From positions 100,374,998 to 100,438,997 of the forward strand of contig OX328124.1 in NCBI GenBank assembly GCA_946811695.1: a DNA stretch of 64,000 bases, in the 5' to 3' direction. Below, one piece after another: positions 21,139 through 31,574 of the stretch. The number at the start of each line of letters is the position of its first letter. Within the stretch, counting starts at the first letter, position 1. The notes beneath the pieces are model-generated. The model was given only the letters and a program-made list of their open reading frames with translations. It had not been told where the DNA came from and ran no database searches. Position numbers and translations under genes: made by a program. This DNA is from Gonocerus acuteangulatus. Lineage: Eukaryota > Arthropoda > Insecta > Hemiptera > Coreidae.

Positions 21139-23837
21139 CTAGGGTAGCTGGTCACGGGGCCAAACTCTCTTAAGCCTCCTGGGAAGGTCTTTAGGGTGGG
21201 TCCGAGTGGAAAGGGATTGACCTCTAGGATTTGGATGGGATGACAATTTGGAATGAAACGTTAGGATTCTGGATGTTGCGAGGTCTTTTACGAAGGGGAT
21301 ATTTAGGTCATTGTGTAGGGTTTTGTTGGAGACATAAAAGGGAGCAGTGACTATTCTACGAAGGACTTTGGATTGGAATGCTTGTATTCGTTGTATGTTT
21401 GAGTGTTTTGCATTTCCCCATAATTCAAGTCCGTAAGTCTAGATAGGTCTAATTATAGTTTTGTATATAGTAAGTTTGTTGTGTGTCGTAAGCTTTGAAG
21501 TAGGGCCGAGTAGTCGTCTTAAGAGTCCAAATCTCCTGTTCAGCTCTTGTCTTTTTAGTCGTGTGTGTGGGTTCCATGTGAGTCTGCTGTCTAGTAGAAG
21601 TCCCAGGTAACGCACCTCATTAGATACAGGAAGTTGACTGTTGCATATGAAGACTGGAGAGCAAGTGCTCTTATTAAGAGTTAATGTTACTTGACAGCAT
21701 TTTTCAGGATTCACTGTGATTTTCCACAAGATGCACCATTTCTCGACAGACTCAAGGTGCTCCTGTAATTGCTCAGAAGCTGTAGAGGGATCGGGGGAAG
21801 AGGAAAAAATGGCTGTATCATCGGCGTAGGTTGTTATATGTGTAGATGGGTGGGTAGGGATGTCTGCCGTATACAGGAGGTAAAGGACAGGACCTAGGAT
21901 GCTGCCTTGTGGGACGCCTGAAGATATGGGTCGGGAGGAGGACAAGGTAGTACCAGACCTTGCTTGAAAGGAACGATGCGAGAGGTAGGATTGAAGGATG
22001 AGGTAATATGTGTGAGGTAAAATACGCTTTACTTTGTATAACAACCCCGGGTGCCAAACCCGATGGAACGCTTGGGCGACGTCGAGGAAGGCACTCGTGC
22101 AGTAGTTTTTACATTCAAGCGCGTAGGATATTGTGTCAACAACGCTGAAGCATTGTTGGATAGTGGAGTGACGGAAGCGGAAATCGAACTGGTGGTCAGG
22201 AATAGAATTGGAGGATGTAACGATGGGAAGGATTCTCTTTAGAAAAAGTTTTTCAAATATTTTGGACATGGTTGGGAGTAAGCTGATAGGACGGTAGGAG
22301 GATGGATTTTTTTGGGGCTTTATGGGGTTTGGGGATTAGAATTATTATGGAGTGCTTCCATGGATTGGGAAAGTGAGTAGTTCTTAGGATTGAATTAAAG
22401 ATGTAGGTAAGGAAGATTATGGCTTTCTGGGGTAGGTTTTTTAGGATGAGGGCTATGATAAGGTCGTAACCAGGGGATTTTCTGGGGAGGCGTTTGATGA
22501 TATATTTTACGTCTGCTGGATTGAATGCTTTCGGTGGAGGGGAGAGGGGAAAAGGGTGGTCAAGGTGATCATACACAATCTGGTCATGGGTGGAATTTGT
22601 CTCTGGGTGCGAGGAAAATGTGGATTCTAGATGGGTTGCGAATAGTTCGGCCTTTTCCTCATCGCTTCTTGCCCAGCTGCCGTCACTGCGTTGGAGAGGA
22701 TGAGGAACGGAGGATTTTTGGAGGAAATTTGAGGATTTTCCGAGTAGCAGTCCAGAGGGAATTATCTTCTGTGGATAGTGTTTGAAGATAATCATTGAAG
22801 GATTTGGATCGATGTTCGGAAAGGGTCTTTTTTAGGATTCGACTAAGTCTATTGAAGGAGGAACGGTGGGAGGGATAGCGGGTTCTCTGCCAGAGAGCTC
22901 TTGCTCGGCGCTTGGCGGTTAGAAGGTTCTGTATGTGGTCTGGAAGCTGAGGTTTAGGATTGGAAGGAAGGTGTGTTCTTAGTCTACACGATTTTATGAC
23001 ACTGTCCTGGATGGCTTTCGTAAACGTCAGAACGGCACTGCCGACATCTGATGGAATTTTAAGGGGAATAGTAAGGTCTATGGAAGCGGTAAGGTTTTCT
23101 TGGAATAATTTCTAGTTGATAGGACCTTGGATGAGGCTAGGATACTGGGCTCGAGGTTGAGGAACGGTATCAAGATTAAGGAGAATGGCTGAGTGATCGG
23201 AGGATAGGTCAAGCAGTGACTGCACAGAGTAAGATATACTTCCTAGGCAAGAAGAGATGAAGAAATCGACCTAGTCTGGAGTTCGAGAGGGATCTGTAGG
23301 CCAGTAGGTGGGAGAGTTTGTGGAAATGGATTGGTAGCTTTGGGATTGAAGGATGTCGTATAGGATTCTGCCACGGGAGTTTGTGAGACGGCTTCCCCAT
23401 CTGGGATGTTTCGCATTAAAATCAGCCCCTATGAGGAAGCGAGGACCAAAGGATCTGAATAGTGAAAGGAATTCAGGATGGTGGATGGTACTATTAGGGG
23501 AAAAATATGCAGCCGATATTATGAAATTTTGGGAGGAAAGGGAAAGGGATATTGAACTTACCTGCATATTGTCTGTCGAGATTGTAGAGTGTAGAAAGTG
23601 AGCCAGTGAGTTCTTCACAAGTACAGCTGCTCCGTTGGGGGCTACAGTTGGGTGATCGGCCCTGTAAGTTGCGTATCCTGGGACTGAAAAATGGTGTTTG
23701 TTGAGTAAGTGTGTTTCCGTTATCAGTGCAATGTCGATGTCCTTTTCTGTGAGTAGAAGTTCCAGTTCAAGTCGTCTTGTTGTTAGTCCTTTTGCATTCC
23801 ATAGAAGTATGGTAAGAGGAGCAGGGGGTGGGATCAT
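21139..23837 (-). pseudogene. Jockey ORF2: endonuclease-reverse transcriptase, broken
   Basis: It nicks target DNA and copies the element RNA by target-primed reverse transcription. The N-terminal AP-type endonuclease shows LLWNAKGL, LITETHL (catalytic Glu), FLIGADFNAKHPRWGS and, after a stop, SSDHSAI. The RT shows FLDVAQAF (motif A Asp kept, but the usual following Asp is His: AFHRVWH), SSGVPQGSILGPVLY and YADDTAIFS. It ends in RRLKRVWPRDQLP with no RNase H. It begins at an ATG overlapping the ORF1 stop (ATGA, 23,837-23,834). Lesions: TAG at 23,273-23,271, 23,114-23,112 and 21,441-21,439 (Trp in the related copy), plus frameshifts near 22,730 and 22,260. About 899 codons, a normal length for the clade. 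Confidence 0.9.
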
Positions 23838-25148
23838 TTAAGTATTTTGGGGAGAAGGTCGGTTATAAGGGAAGTCATAAGGGAAATAATTTGGGTTAAC
23901 ATTGTTTCTAGTTCATTGAGGAATGCGGTCATGATGGTAAATGGGTCTTGAGATTTTGGAGGATCAGGTATCTTGGGAGTTTGTTCGACCTGTTTCGGGA
24001 AATCATTCGTCTGGGAGGTCGAGGATTGAGTAGGAGTGGGATTTTTTGGGGAAGGTGTGGTTAGTGGTTTTACTTTTGGGTGTTTCAAAGATGAGGAGAG
24101 GAGAGAGGCATAGGAAACATTTGGCCGGTGGAGTGGAGATAGCGTTGACTTCAATGGTTGATGCAGTGGTGGAGGGCGATGACCTGAAGCATCTCTCCGG
24201 GTAGTTTCTGTGGTTGACGTCTGGTGTGGGTTGGTCACTCTGGATCTTGACCGCTCTCTGTGTGACTTCAGTGCGCGGAGAGTTCTGTACACCTGACATC
24301 CTCGGTAGCTGGCAGGGTGATTTTCGCCGCAGTTCGCACAGGAAGCCAGGTTAAATTGATTTAGTGCAGTCTTTTGAATTATGTGATTCACCGCATTTCA
24401 CACATTTAGGCGCATGGTTGCAGTAGCCTTGCGTGTGGTTATATTCTTGGCATTTAAAACACTGCGTCAGTCCTTTCCGGCGACGAGGCTCTTCAACTTT
24501 AATCTTAGTGTACTGCAAAAATTCCTCTTTGAATATTTCGAGGCTTTTTTCTGTTTTTTCAAGATCAACGAAAAAAAGGGGAAGCTGAGCTTTTGTGATG
24601 GGATGAAGCACATTGCTGATTCTCTTCACGTTGTACCCGCGTTCAGACAGCTCCATCTTAATGTCTTCTGTTGGGGTTGAGTAGTGGAGATTTCTAATGA
24701 CGACGCGGTATGATATCTCCTCGGGCAACTGGTAACAGTGGAAATCGGCTTCAACAGATCTCAGGTATTTAACAATTTTTCTATAAGCATCGCTGTTTTC
24801 TGAGCTGATGACTATATCGTTAAAACGAGCGTGGCATTTAAAATCTTGACCAGCGACGTTGTGTAATTTTGTGGCGAGCGATTTGAAGTCTTTTACCTTA
24901 CGCAGGTAAATATTCGGGGGTTTATTATCTGCCTGACGTGTTTGGCCAACGCTGTTTTTAGTAACGGCTGGGGGGTTAACCTGCACCTTGTTGTCTGTAA
25001 ACTCCCTAAGTTGTTTAGCTTTCGGCGATAATGTAGAAGATGTTTTTTTTCTAAGCCTTTTTCGCCTGCCTTGGGTGTGTTCATTGCTTTCATGTGCCGA
25101 AGTGGACTCAATGAATGTCAATTGATCACTAGATTCCATATCCGACAT
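23834..25148 (-). pseudogene. Jockey ORF1: gag-like nucleic-acid-binding protein, one frameshift
   Basis: This is the RNA-binding partner that packages element RNA. From the ATG at 25,148 (MSDMESSDQLTF) it has a polar N-terminus, then a PRE_C2HC-like region (YRVVIRNLHYSTPTEDIKME...), then knuckle 1 CFKCQEYNHTQGYC and knuckle 2 CVKCGESHNSKDC. The frame closes at 24,351. The next frame (24,391-23,834) continues with knuckle 3 CANCGENHPASYRGC and a Pro/Ser/Thr-rich C-terminus. A single indel around 24,350-24,390 joins the two parts. Three zinc knuckles in this order are a Jockey-clade trait. The stop TGA overlaps the ORF2 ATG. Confidence 0.88.
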
Positions 25149-25216
25149 ATTTTGGCATCAGTAAAAAATATTAAAAAAAAATAACAAAACGAAAAAGTTA
25201 AAAAAAAAAAGTAGTT

Positions 25217-25287
25217 GTCAGGCGCGAGAATTGAACCTTGATAACTTCGACTAGCAGTCGAGTGCTCTGACTCTGAGCCAAGCTGGC
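25217..25287 (-). other. tRNA-like sequence in the LINE 5' UTR
   Basis: On the minus strand it has an A-box-like TTGGCTCAGAGTCAGAGCA and a B-box-like AGGTTCAATTCTC. The anticodon arm is TCGA-CTGCTAG-TCGA, with U33 and GCT at the anticodon position. The two acceptor halves do not pair well, so it is not a functional tRNA gene. It lies about 70 nt upstream of the ORF1 ATG, inside the retrotransposon. It could be a captured tRNA or SINE head, or an internal promoter-like part. Confidence 0.6.
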
Positions 25288-25612
25288 TGGCTGAAGAGTA
25301 AGGAGAGGAGAGAGAGAAGTCCTTAGCGGGAAAAGTATCTCCTGAGCTGCAGGGGCACTGTGGACCCTAGCTAAAGATGCGAGTAACCACAGGCAAGTCC
25401 CCCACCACTAGGATTGCTAGTAGCGAGGGCTGGATTTAGTTCTCTGGTGAGAAATATTTCACACACGTATTCACTACAAGAACGTGCGTCACTGTGCCAA
25501 TTTTCGTAAGAAAATATGGCCACTAAACACTTTTTTTTGGAAGTTAAAGATGGAGCTAATTTTAACGCTGTGTCTCACAAGTATGCTTGACACGGACTAT
25601 GGACATTTATGT

Positions 25613-25891
25613 AAGACAGAAATTGTGACTGATGTAAACTGCGAACATTTTTTGTCTGAGATAAATATTTCTATAACGAGTTATAAGGGTGTGTTTACAT
25701 ATGATCTTTATTACAGGATATTTATGTCAGACAGAAATTTTAACTAATGAAAACTGCAAAAAAATTATGTATGACACATATATTTCTACCACGAGCAATT
25801 AGGATGCGTATACATCTGACACATCTAGCAGGAAATATATCTCAGATGTCGGATATAATAATTATGATAATTATCTATCCGACACCTGAGA
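25613..25891. repeat. Interior of the TA-type DNA element with end-like repeats
   Basis: It contains AAGGGTGTGTTTACA and AGGATGCGTATACATCTGAC, diverged versions of the element's own terminus, and two copies of TTTATGT.AGACAGAAATT. This shows an internal repeat structure, probably from element-in-element insertion or duplication. Confidence 0.6.
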
Positions 25892-25893
25892 TA

Positions 25894-26175
25894 TCAGGCT
25901 GTACTGTATGAAATGTCCGTTTTGGACTTGCCGATTTCCTTCAAATGTCTTGAAACTGTCGTGGCTCCTACTCCGAGTTCTTTGGCATATTCCCTAGTGC
26001 TTTTTGAGGGACAAGCTTCAACCCTTTCTTTCTGGTGGTCATTGTCAAGCTTGGTTTCAGGCTTTCCTCGCTCTTCGTTTTCAAGGTCAACATTTCCACT
26101 TCGAAACCTGAAAAACCACCGGTAAACAGTTCTTTCATTCGCCGTTCCCTCCCCGAACGCCGAGTTAATGTTCAT
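25894..26175 (-). pseudogene. Mariner transposase, N-terminal remnant
   Basis: The frame reads NSAFGEGTANERTVYRWFFR, then a segment with DLENEERGKPETKLDND and ELGVGATTVSRHLKEIGKS. This is the paired helix-turn-helix DNA-binding part of mariner/SETMAR-type transposases. The catalytic DDD region is missing: the frame stops within the terminal inverted repeat. Upstream coding is cut at about 26,171 by the LINE, and the pre-insertion sequence continues at 28,424. Confidence 0.85.
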
Positions 26176-26176
26176 A

Positions 26177-28143
26177 CACGCCTCAGCAGCGCTATCACCG
26201 AGCTTAAATTCATATTCCTCAATATTCCTCTAAAAACAAATACAGAAATAGACGACGCAGTCCATAACTTCACACTTGCAATCCAACAAAGCTTACACAG
26301 AGCAAACATCTACAAAACACCTCGACGACGTACAACATATGATTACTTACCTACAAACATACAAAACTTACTGAATGAGAAGAGAAAGGCAAGAAGAATA
26401 TGGCAAAACACAAGGTATCCCTCTGACAAAACTCGACTAAACCAACTTACAAGGGAATTAAAAACTGAACTCAGAAAACACAGAAACGACCAATTTGAAT
26501 CTTACACAAAAGAACTTACTACATCTGACAAAACACTTTGGCAAGCTACGAGGAAAATCCTCTCCTATAAATCTTCCCGTCATCCCCTTCGCCGAGAAGA
26601 TGGTTCCTGGGCCAAAACTGACGAAGAAATATCCCATTCCTTTGGCCTACACCTCACCCAAGTCTTTACTCCTCACCATGATATCAATGATCCTGACCAT
26701 ACACTCCTTGTCTCCAGTCAACTGGACACTCCTCTTCAACTATCACTCCCACCAAAAGCCTTTAATCCTAAAGAAATCCTGAATGCTATCCAACATCTTC
26801 CTCCAAAAAAAGCCCCTGGATATGACCTCATCACTTCCAAAATTCTTAATAAACTCCCGAAAAAAGCCATCCTCTTCCTAACTTACATATATAATGCCGT
26901 ATTAAGAACGACATATTTCCCCATCCTGTGGAAATTTTCAGTTATCCGGATGATCCCAAAGCCTGGTAAACCTATTCATCAACCTTCATCCTATCGTCCC
27001 ATCTCACTCCTTCCAATAATGGGCAAAATCCTTGAAAAACTCCTTCTCAAACGTCTTTATCCAATCCTGAATCCCATTATCCCATCCTCCCAGTTTGGGT
27101 TTCGCCATTCCCACTCCACTATTCACCAATGCCACCGTATCGTAGACAGCATATCCTCATCCTTCGAGAATAAGCAGTATTGCTCTGGGGTTTTCCTTGA
27201 CGTAGCTCAGGCTTTCGATCGAGTGTGGCACCAGGGCTTGCTGTTTAAACTCAAAGAAATCCTACCTTCAACTTATTACCTTATAATGAAATCCTACCTC
27301 TCCGACCGTTTTTTCCAGACATCCTATGGTACCTCATTATCTCCAATCTTCCCCCAACTTGCAGGTGTCCCACAAGGTGGAATTCTCAGTTCCGTACTAT
27401 TCCTGGCTTATACGGCTGATATCCCAACTCATCCTGAAACATCCATCCACATGTATGCTGATGACACTGCTATCCTTACTGTCAACCAAAATCCAATTCT
27501 TGCTTCTAATTCCCTCCAAGAACACCTGTGCCTACTTCAACCATGGCTAAATAAATGGAGAATCAAAGTAAATGCAGAAAAATCTAGCCATGCAACTTTC
27601 ACACTTCGTAAGTCAAGCTGCCCGCCAATAACCCTCCAAAACATTATAATCCCGCAGAAATCGCAAGTAAAATACTTAGGCCTGATACTAGACAAACGCT
27701 TAACTTGGAAGCCACACATAACTCAGAAAAGACAAGAACTAAACAGACGTTTTAGACTTTTATCACGCTTATTGGACAAACGCTCAAAACTATCATTGAC
27801 TAACAAACGACTTATATACAATACCTTACTCCGACCAATATGGACTTATGGACTAGAACTATGGGGTTCCACTAAACCTTCCAATTCCTACAGAATGCAA
27901 ACAATACAATCCAAAATCCTTCGAAAAATATCCAATGCTCCTTACTATGTCTCGAACCTAACCCTCCATAATGACTTCAATATCCCCTTTATCCAATCCC
28001 TGGCCAAATCAGTCTATCAGAAGTTCCATTCCAATCTCCCAGGCCATCCAAATCCTTTGATAAATTCTCTATCCTCGTTCCAAAATCCACAAAATCCCCA
28101 TAGAAGGCTGAAGCGGAGGTGGCCAAGAGACAATTTGCTTTAA
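26177..28143 (+). CDS. Jockey ORF2 reverse transcriptase portion, open frame
   Basis: About 655 uninterrupted codons are LINE-derived; the frame also stays open upstream into mariner antisense from 26,035, which is chance. RT motifs in order: KAPGYDLITSKIL, VIRMIPKPGKP, SYRPISLLPIMGKILEKLLL, FLDVAQAFDRVWH (motif A), AGVPQGGILSSVLF, MYADDTAIL (catalytic YADD) and VKYLGLILDKRLTW. The C-terminus is RRLKRRWPRDNLL. The endonuclease is absent because of 5' truncation, so it cannot mobilise itself. Absence of stops or frameshifts suggests a recent insertion. No promoter is seen. What is called here is a coding remnant, not a host gene. Confidence 0.92.
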
Positions 28144-28360
28144 CATCTGCAGTGCACAAAGTGTCTTATATTTTCATTTAAAATTCTTTACAGTTGTTCC
28201 ATTATTATTTTATATTATCTTTTTATTTATTTTTTATTTAATGCATTACTATTGTGGGTTTTGTAATTGTTCATATTCCCACATCAAGCCTCACAATGTC
28301 ATTATAACAGAACCAGCAATATTACTAGAAATATGTTAACTCATATTGTTGTAATAATCA

Positions 28361-28423
<63 letters not shown>
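26177..28423 (+). mobile_element. 5'-truncated Jockey-clade LINE with poly(A)
   Basis: This is a retrotransposed copy starting just after the endonuclease domain. It ends with a polyadenylation signal AATAAA (28,360) and a poly(A) of about 60 (28,363-28,423). TTCATA at 26,171-26,176 recurs at 28,424-28,429 as the target duplication. It lies inside the mariner remnant and so is the youngest layer of the nest. It is a related but distinct subfamily from the 20.9-25.6 kb element. Confidence 0.88.
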
Positions 28424-28425
<2 letters not shown>

Positions 28426-28699
28426 CATAACGAAAAATAACACGGATTTCCGTTGAAGTCATAATTTAAGTTTTATTTTTTTCTCAGTGGATCGTTTTCA
28501 CAACACAGTTCGCAAGTTACTGATTAAATAATAGGAATAAAAGAGCTTTAATTCTATATCAATAACAATTATGTTTGTAAATAATGAAATAAAAAAGGGA
28601 AAGGATTAAATCGCAAAGTAAACAAAACTGACATTTCATACGGTACAGCCTGATATATTTCCTGCGAGAAGTTTCAGGTGTAAACGCACCCTTAGTGTT

Positions 28700-29010
28700 G
28701 ACACTTCTATACCGTAAGGTGTAAAGACTGATTACAAAGAGAAGAATTTAATGTCAGAGATAAATATCTTGGCTACTAGCTGTATTGTTGATACTTCTAT
28801 ACCAACAGATGTAAACACTGATTATTTGCGGCAGGACCTAAGAGACCTATGGTTAATTGACTGGAAATATTAACAAATCCAGAACTGTCGTATACATATC
28901 CATGACAAAAATGTGTAACTATTTCTGCCAGTATGTAAAATTGCAAGAGAATATCTATCCGACTCCTGACATATATATCCTGCGAGAAGTGCCAGGTGTA
29001 AACGCACCCT
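28700..29010. repeat. Second, diverged copy of the TA-type DNA element
   Basis: Its right part (CTATCCGACTCCTGACATAT, then CAGGTGTAAACGCACCCTTA) matches the right part of the element ending at 28,694. The left end is not clear. It gives the uninterrupted version of the mariner insertion site. Confidence 0.6.
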
Positions 29011-29012
29011 TA

Positions 29013-29171
29013 AGGTGGGCTTACACTTGATAGTTATTGCAGGATATTTATATCAGAGAGAAATTGCTAACCACGTAAAATGTATGACATACATTTTACA
29101 TGGTTTTCATTAGTCGCAATTTCTCTCTGATAGAAATATCCTGCAATAACTATCAAGTGTAAACCCACCCT
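29013..29171. mobile_element. Foldback MITE, 159 bp
   Basis: The whole element is a near-perfect inverted repeat with arms of about 65-70 bp around a short centre, starting AGGTGGGCTTACACTTGATA and ending with the inverse. TA flanks both ends (29,011-29,012 and 29,172-29,173). The ends match those of the larger DNA element next to it, so it is probably its minimal derivative. The transcript would form a long hairpin. Confidence 0.9.
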
Positions 29172-29179
29172 TACAGATC

Positions 29180-29947
29180 TGTTTTCTGAGCGTCTCTAAG
29201 TAATACCTTTACATTTTTCGTTATTAATCCGTGAAATAAGTAATATTTTCACTACTTATTTTGGATGTATATTTTTAATATTAGCTGTGAAATATTTTGT
29301 TAAGTATTTGTAATTAATTTACATTTCATTCATTCTCTAGAATATCTTTAATAGTAACTGATGTACTGGAGATAATTACTTAGTAGATATAAATTTACCA
29401 TAGGAGGAAGGGCTGATCCCAATTAAGTCACGAAGTACTATAATTTTCTCGCTGGGGAATTCATTAACTTAGCTATGCCACGCACGAGCTTCGGCAGAGG
29501 AATAAGTCTTAATTTGCAAAAGTTTCAGGTGTAATTAGTGAGATTGCACTGGTAATTCCACAGGTTCTTTACAAATGTAAGTTGCACTCTTAAGATTGAG
29601 AATATTCCTTAAGCAAGGTGGTTATTTAAATACTTAAGTAACCTTGTACTGTTTTTTAAGGGCTTAAATATTAAACTTTAGATAGCATATAATTGGTACT
29701 ACAAAATACACGTCAACATTTTCTCTTTGCTACAGTAAGACAAGCTCTTGTACTTTAAGTCGCTCCAGTCCTACAGCTTCATTCGAAAATTCCTTCGTTG
29801 ACAGCGCCACCTCTCTCTCCCTGGAATTCCTTACATTTATCCACCATGTTGCCTTTAAGGTCTGGTTCTCACTCCAGCTCTTATGCCCTCCAAGTCTCAC
29901 TCGCACCTCTTGTCACCAAATGAAATTGTTGTAATGCTAATAATGGT
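29180..29947. other. Unassigned DNA
   Basis: No gene, RNA or repeat with copies elsewhere in the window was recognised. Confidence 0.45.
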
Positions 29948-29964
29948 AAATTTGATTAGACTCT

Positions 29965-30170
29965 GGGCGGAGACCCGGTAGCCGTGAGGGTTAAGGCGTG
30001 GGCTCTTAACACTCCGTGCCAAAGGTCGTGGGTTCGATTCCCACTAGGGGCGGTGGCTTTTCTTTCGAAAGCAGAAAAGGCATCGCCCCTATCCTGGCTA
30101 GAAAAGGGTGGTAACCTATAGATAACCCGTCCTAAAATTCGTAGTTAATAATAAATGGACGTTAAAATTT
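29965..30170 (+). mobile_element. SINE-B with a 17-bp target duplication
   Basis: It has a tRNA-like head (CCGGTAGCCGTGAGGGTTAA; B-box GTGGGTTCGATTCCCAC), body CTAGAAAAGGGTGGTAACCT and tail TTAATAATAAATGGACGTT. AAATTTGATTAGACTCT occurs exactly at 29,948-29,964 and 30,171-30,187. This is the best-defined copy and fixes the element length at about 206 bp. Confidence 0.93.
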
Positions 30171-30189
30171 AAATTTGATTAGACTCTTC

Positions 30190-31139
30190 TCTTGAAGGAC
30201 ACCCTAGAGAAAGATATAGTTTTATCACCAATTGCAGAAAAACTAAAATAAACAAGAAAAAATCTTAAGGGACATATGTAACGAAACTATAAAAAAATTA
30301 CTTTATTGTAATACCTTGTAACTTTTTATTATACCATTTTATATAGGCTTAAACGCTTTCTTAACTAATTTAAAAATGATATCCAAGAGCGTTTATGTTG
30401 AGGAAAAGTTTTTAATTGTGCCTTTACACTCACTGCCATCGGTCCTCTTTCTATACATTTCTAAATTAATTTTTTTTTTTTAAATCTTCTTTACAAGAAA
30501 TTATGAAAAAAAAAAATGAAAAACGAAAAAAAACAAAAAAACTTTTTAGTACCTACATTAAAATTTACAGTAGATTTTATCAAAACTATGTTTTTCAAAT
30601 CGGGCGATACGCTATCAGCTTTAATTTTCACCCGATGAACTTCAAATTTTAATTCCTGCTTTCTAATGATATTTTCAATTAGAGTACGTAGGAGTTTTTC
30701 GATTCATTGAATAATAACCATTTTAGGACTGATTTTTGGCTTTTTTTTAATTAATAGGAACATTAAAAATAATTTTAGTTTTTTGATCTAGATTAGAAAT
30801 TGCAACAAATCTGTTCTTATTCATATAAAGTAAAAAGCAAGAATTCATGTAAGAGAATAAATGTATTTTACAATTTAATATAACAGTTATAATGTTCTAT
30901 TGTAAGGGAGACAAAGTAAATGCACAGGTTAAGAGAGGTCTATGAGAATGCTGTTTGTATAAAATTAGACATCCGCAGCACCTGTTTCTACTCAACTTGG
31001 ATGTTAGGATCGCATCCAGGAAGTCCGTCCAAACGTCTTACTCTTATTTAAACGTTCCGACAATTTTGAAACACCGTTCTGTCACCGATATAGAATATTA
31101 AGTTCTCAAAATATACCATTCTTTCCTATTTTTGTTTTT

Positions 31140-31140
<1 letters not shown>
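30190..31140. other. Unassigned AT-rich DNA
   Basis: Several A- or T-runs occur (30,469-30,480; 30,508-30,540). No gene was recognised. Confidence 0.5.

Positions 31141-31184
<44 letters not shown>
31141..31184. repeat. Poly(T) tract
   Basis: About 44 T. It may mark the poly(A) tail of a minus-strand retrocopy lying to the right, but no body was identified. Confidence 0.9.
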
Positions 31185-31191
<7 letters not shown>

Positions 31192-31236
31192 AAACTGTTA
31201 GGAAGATATAAAATAAATTACAAAATTTTGTGTTGT

Positions 31237-31357
31237 TGTGTGTGGATGTATGAGTGAATGCTTGTGGATTGTATATATGTATGAATGGGCGTATATGTTT
31301 GTCTATATGTATGCGTGTGTATGTATCTTTCGATATATATAGTATGACAATATGAAA
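31237..31357 (+). repeat. 121-bp direct repeat, copy 1
   Basis: It starts TGTGTGTGGATGTATGAGTG and is identical over 121 bp to 32,854-32,974 (spacing 1,617 bp). Copy 2 lies in the 3' part of the LINE at 31,552-33,234, so copy 1 is probably a second 3' fragment of the same family. Confidence 0.92.
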
Positions 31358-31574
31358 AATATGGTTTTTTATTTCATAATTACTTAAATCGTTAGAATTT
31401 TACTAGATAATTAGTTTTATGGTTCAAAGAAATATTCAAAAGAATGAAAGGAAAATATGACTTAATTTTTTTTAATATATTTTTATGAGCATCCACAACC
31501 AAGGCGATGCATCTAATAATTATATTATTATGGTAATAATTGCATTAGTAACTATTGTAGGGAAAATAATTTAT

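Larger units (their letters stand above)
20938..25604 (-). mobile_element. Near full-length Jockey-clade LINE, 4.67 kb
   Basis: The element has a 5' UTR (25,604-25,149), ORF1 (25,148-23,834), ORF2 (23,837-21,139), a short 3' UTR and a poly(A) tail seen as poly(T) at 20,938-20,983. It is flanked by the 8-bp duplication ATTTATGT (20,930-20,937 and 25,605-25,612). Both the target duplication and the reconstituted host sequence support these limits. ORF order, an EEP-type endonuclease, an RT without RNase H and three gag zinc knuckles are typical of the Jockey clade. Frameshifts and stops make it inactive. Confidence 0.9.
25892..28655 (-). mobile_element. Deleted mariner, split by a LINE
   Basis: TATCAGGCTGTACTGTATGA at 25,892 is inverted at the right end (28,629-28,655: ACATTTCATACGGTACAGCC then TGATA), one mismatch over 26 nt. 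Excising it at a TA restores the host element, as judged against 28,960-29,010. Without the LINE insert it is about 520 bp, against about 1.3 kb for an intact mariner, so most of the transposase has been lost. Confidence 0.85.
20893..28694. mobile_element. TA-type DNA element (~360 bp) split by two nested insertions
   Basis: TAAGGGTGCGTTTACACCTG at 20,893 is exactly inverted at the other end (28,674-28,694); the perfect match is 21 nt including the TA. After subtracting the Jockey element (20,938-25,604 plus 8-bp duplication) and the mariner complex (25,892-28,655 plus TA), about 360 bp remain. The joined sequence reads through as it does in related copies: ACAGGATATTTATGT continues as AAGACAGAAATT after 25,612, as at 25,711-25,745. 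The ends suggest a Tc1/mariner-superfamily MITE. It carries several internal end-like copies, so it may itself be compound. Confidence 0.75.

Noticed and set aside
25217..25287. Functional tRNA-Ser gene
   Set aside because: The acceptor halves do not pair and it lies inside a LINE 5' UTR, so it is listed only as tRNA-like.
26035..26176. The first ~47 codons of the 702-codon frame as part of the LINE protein
   Set aside because: This part is antisense to the mariner transposase remnant. The LINE starts at about 26,177, after the target duplication.
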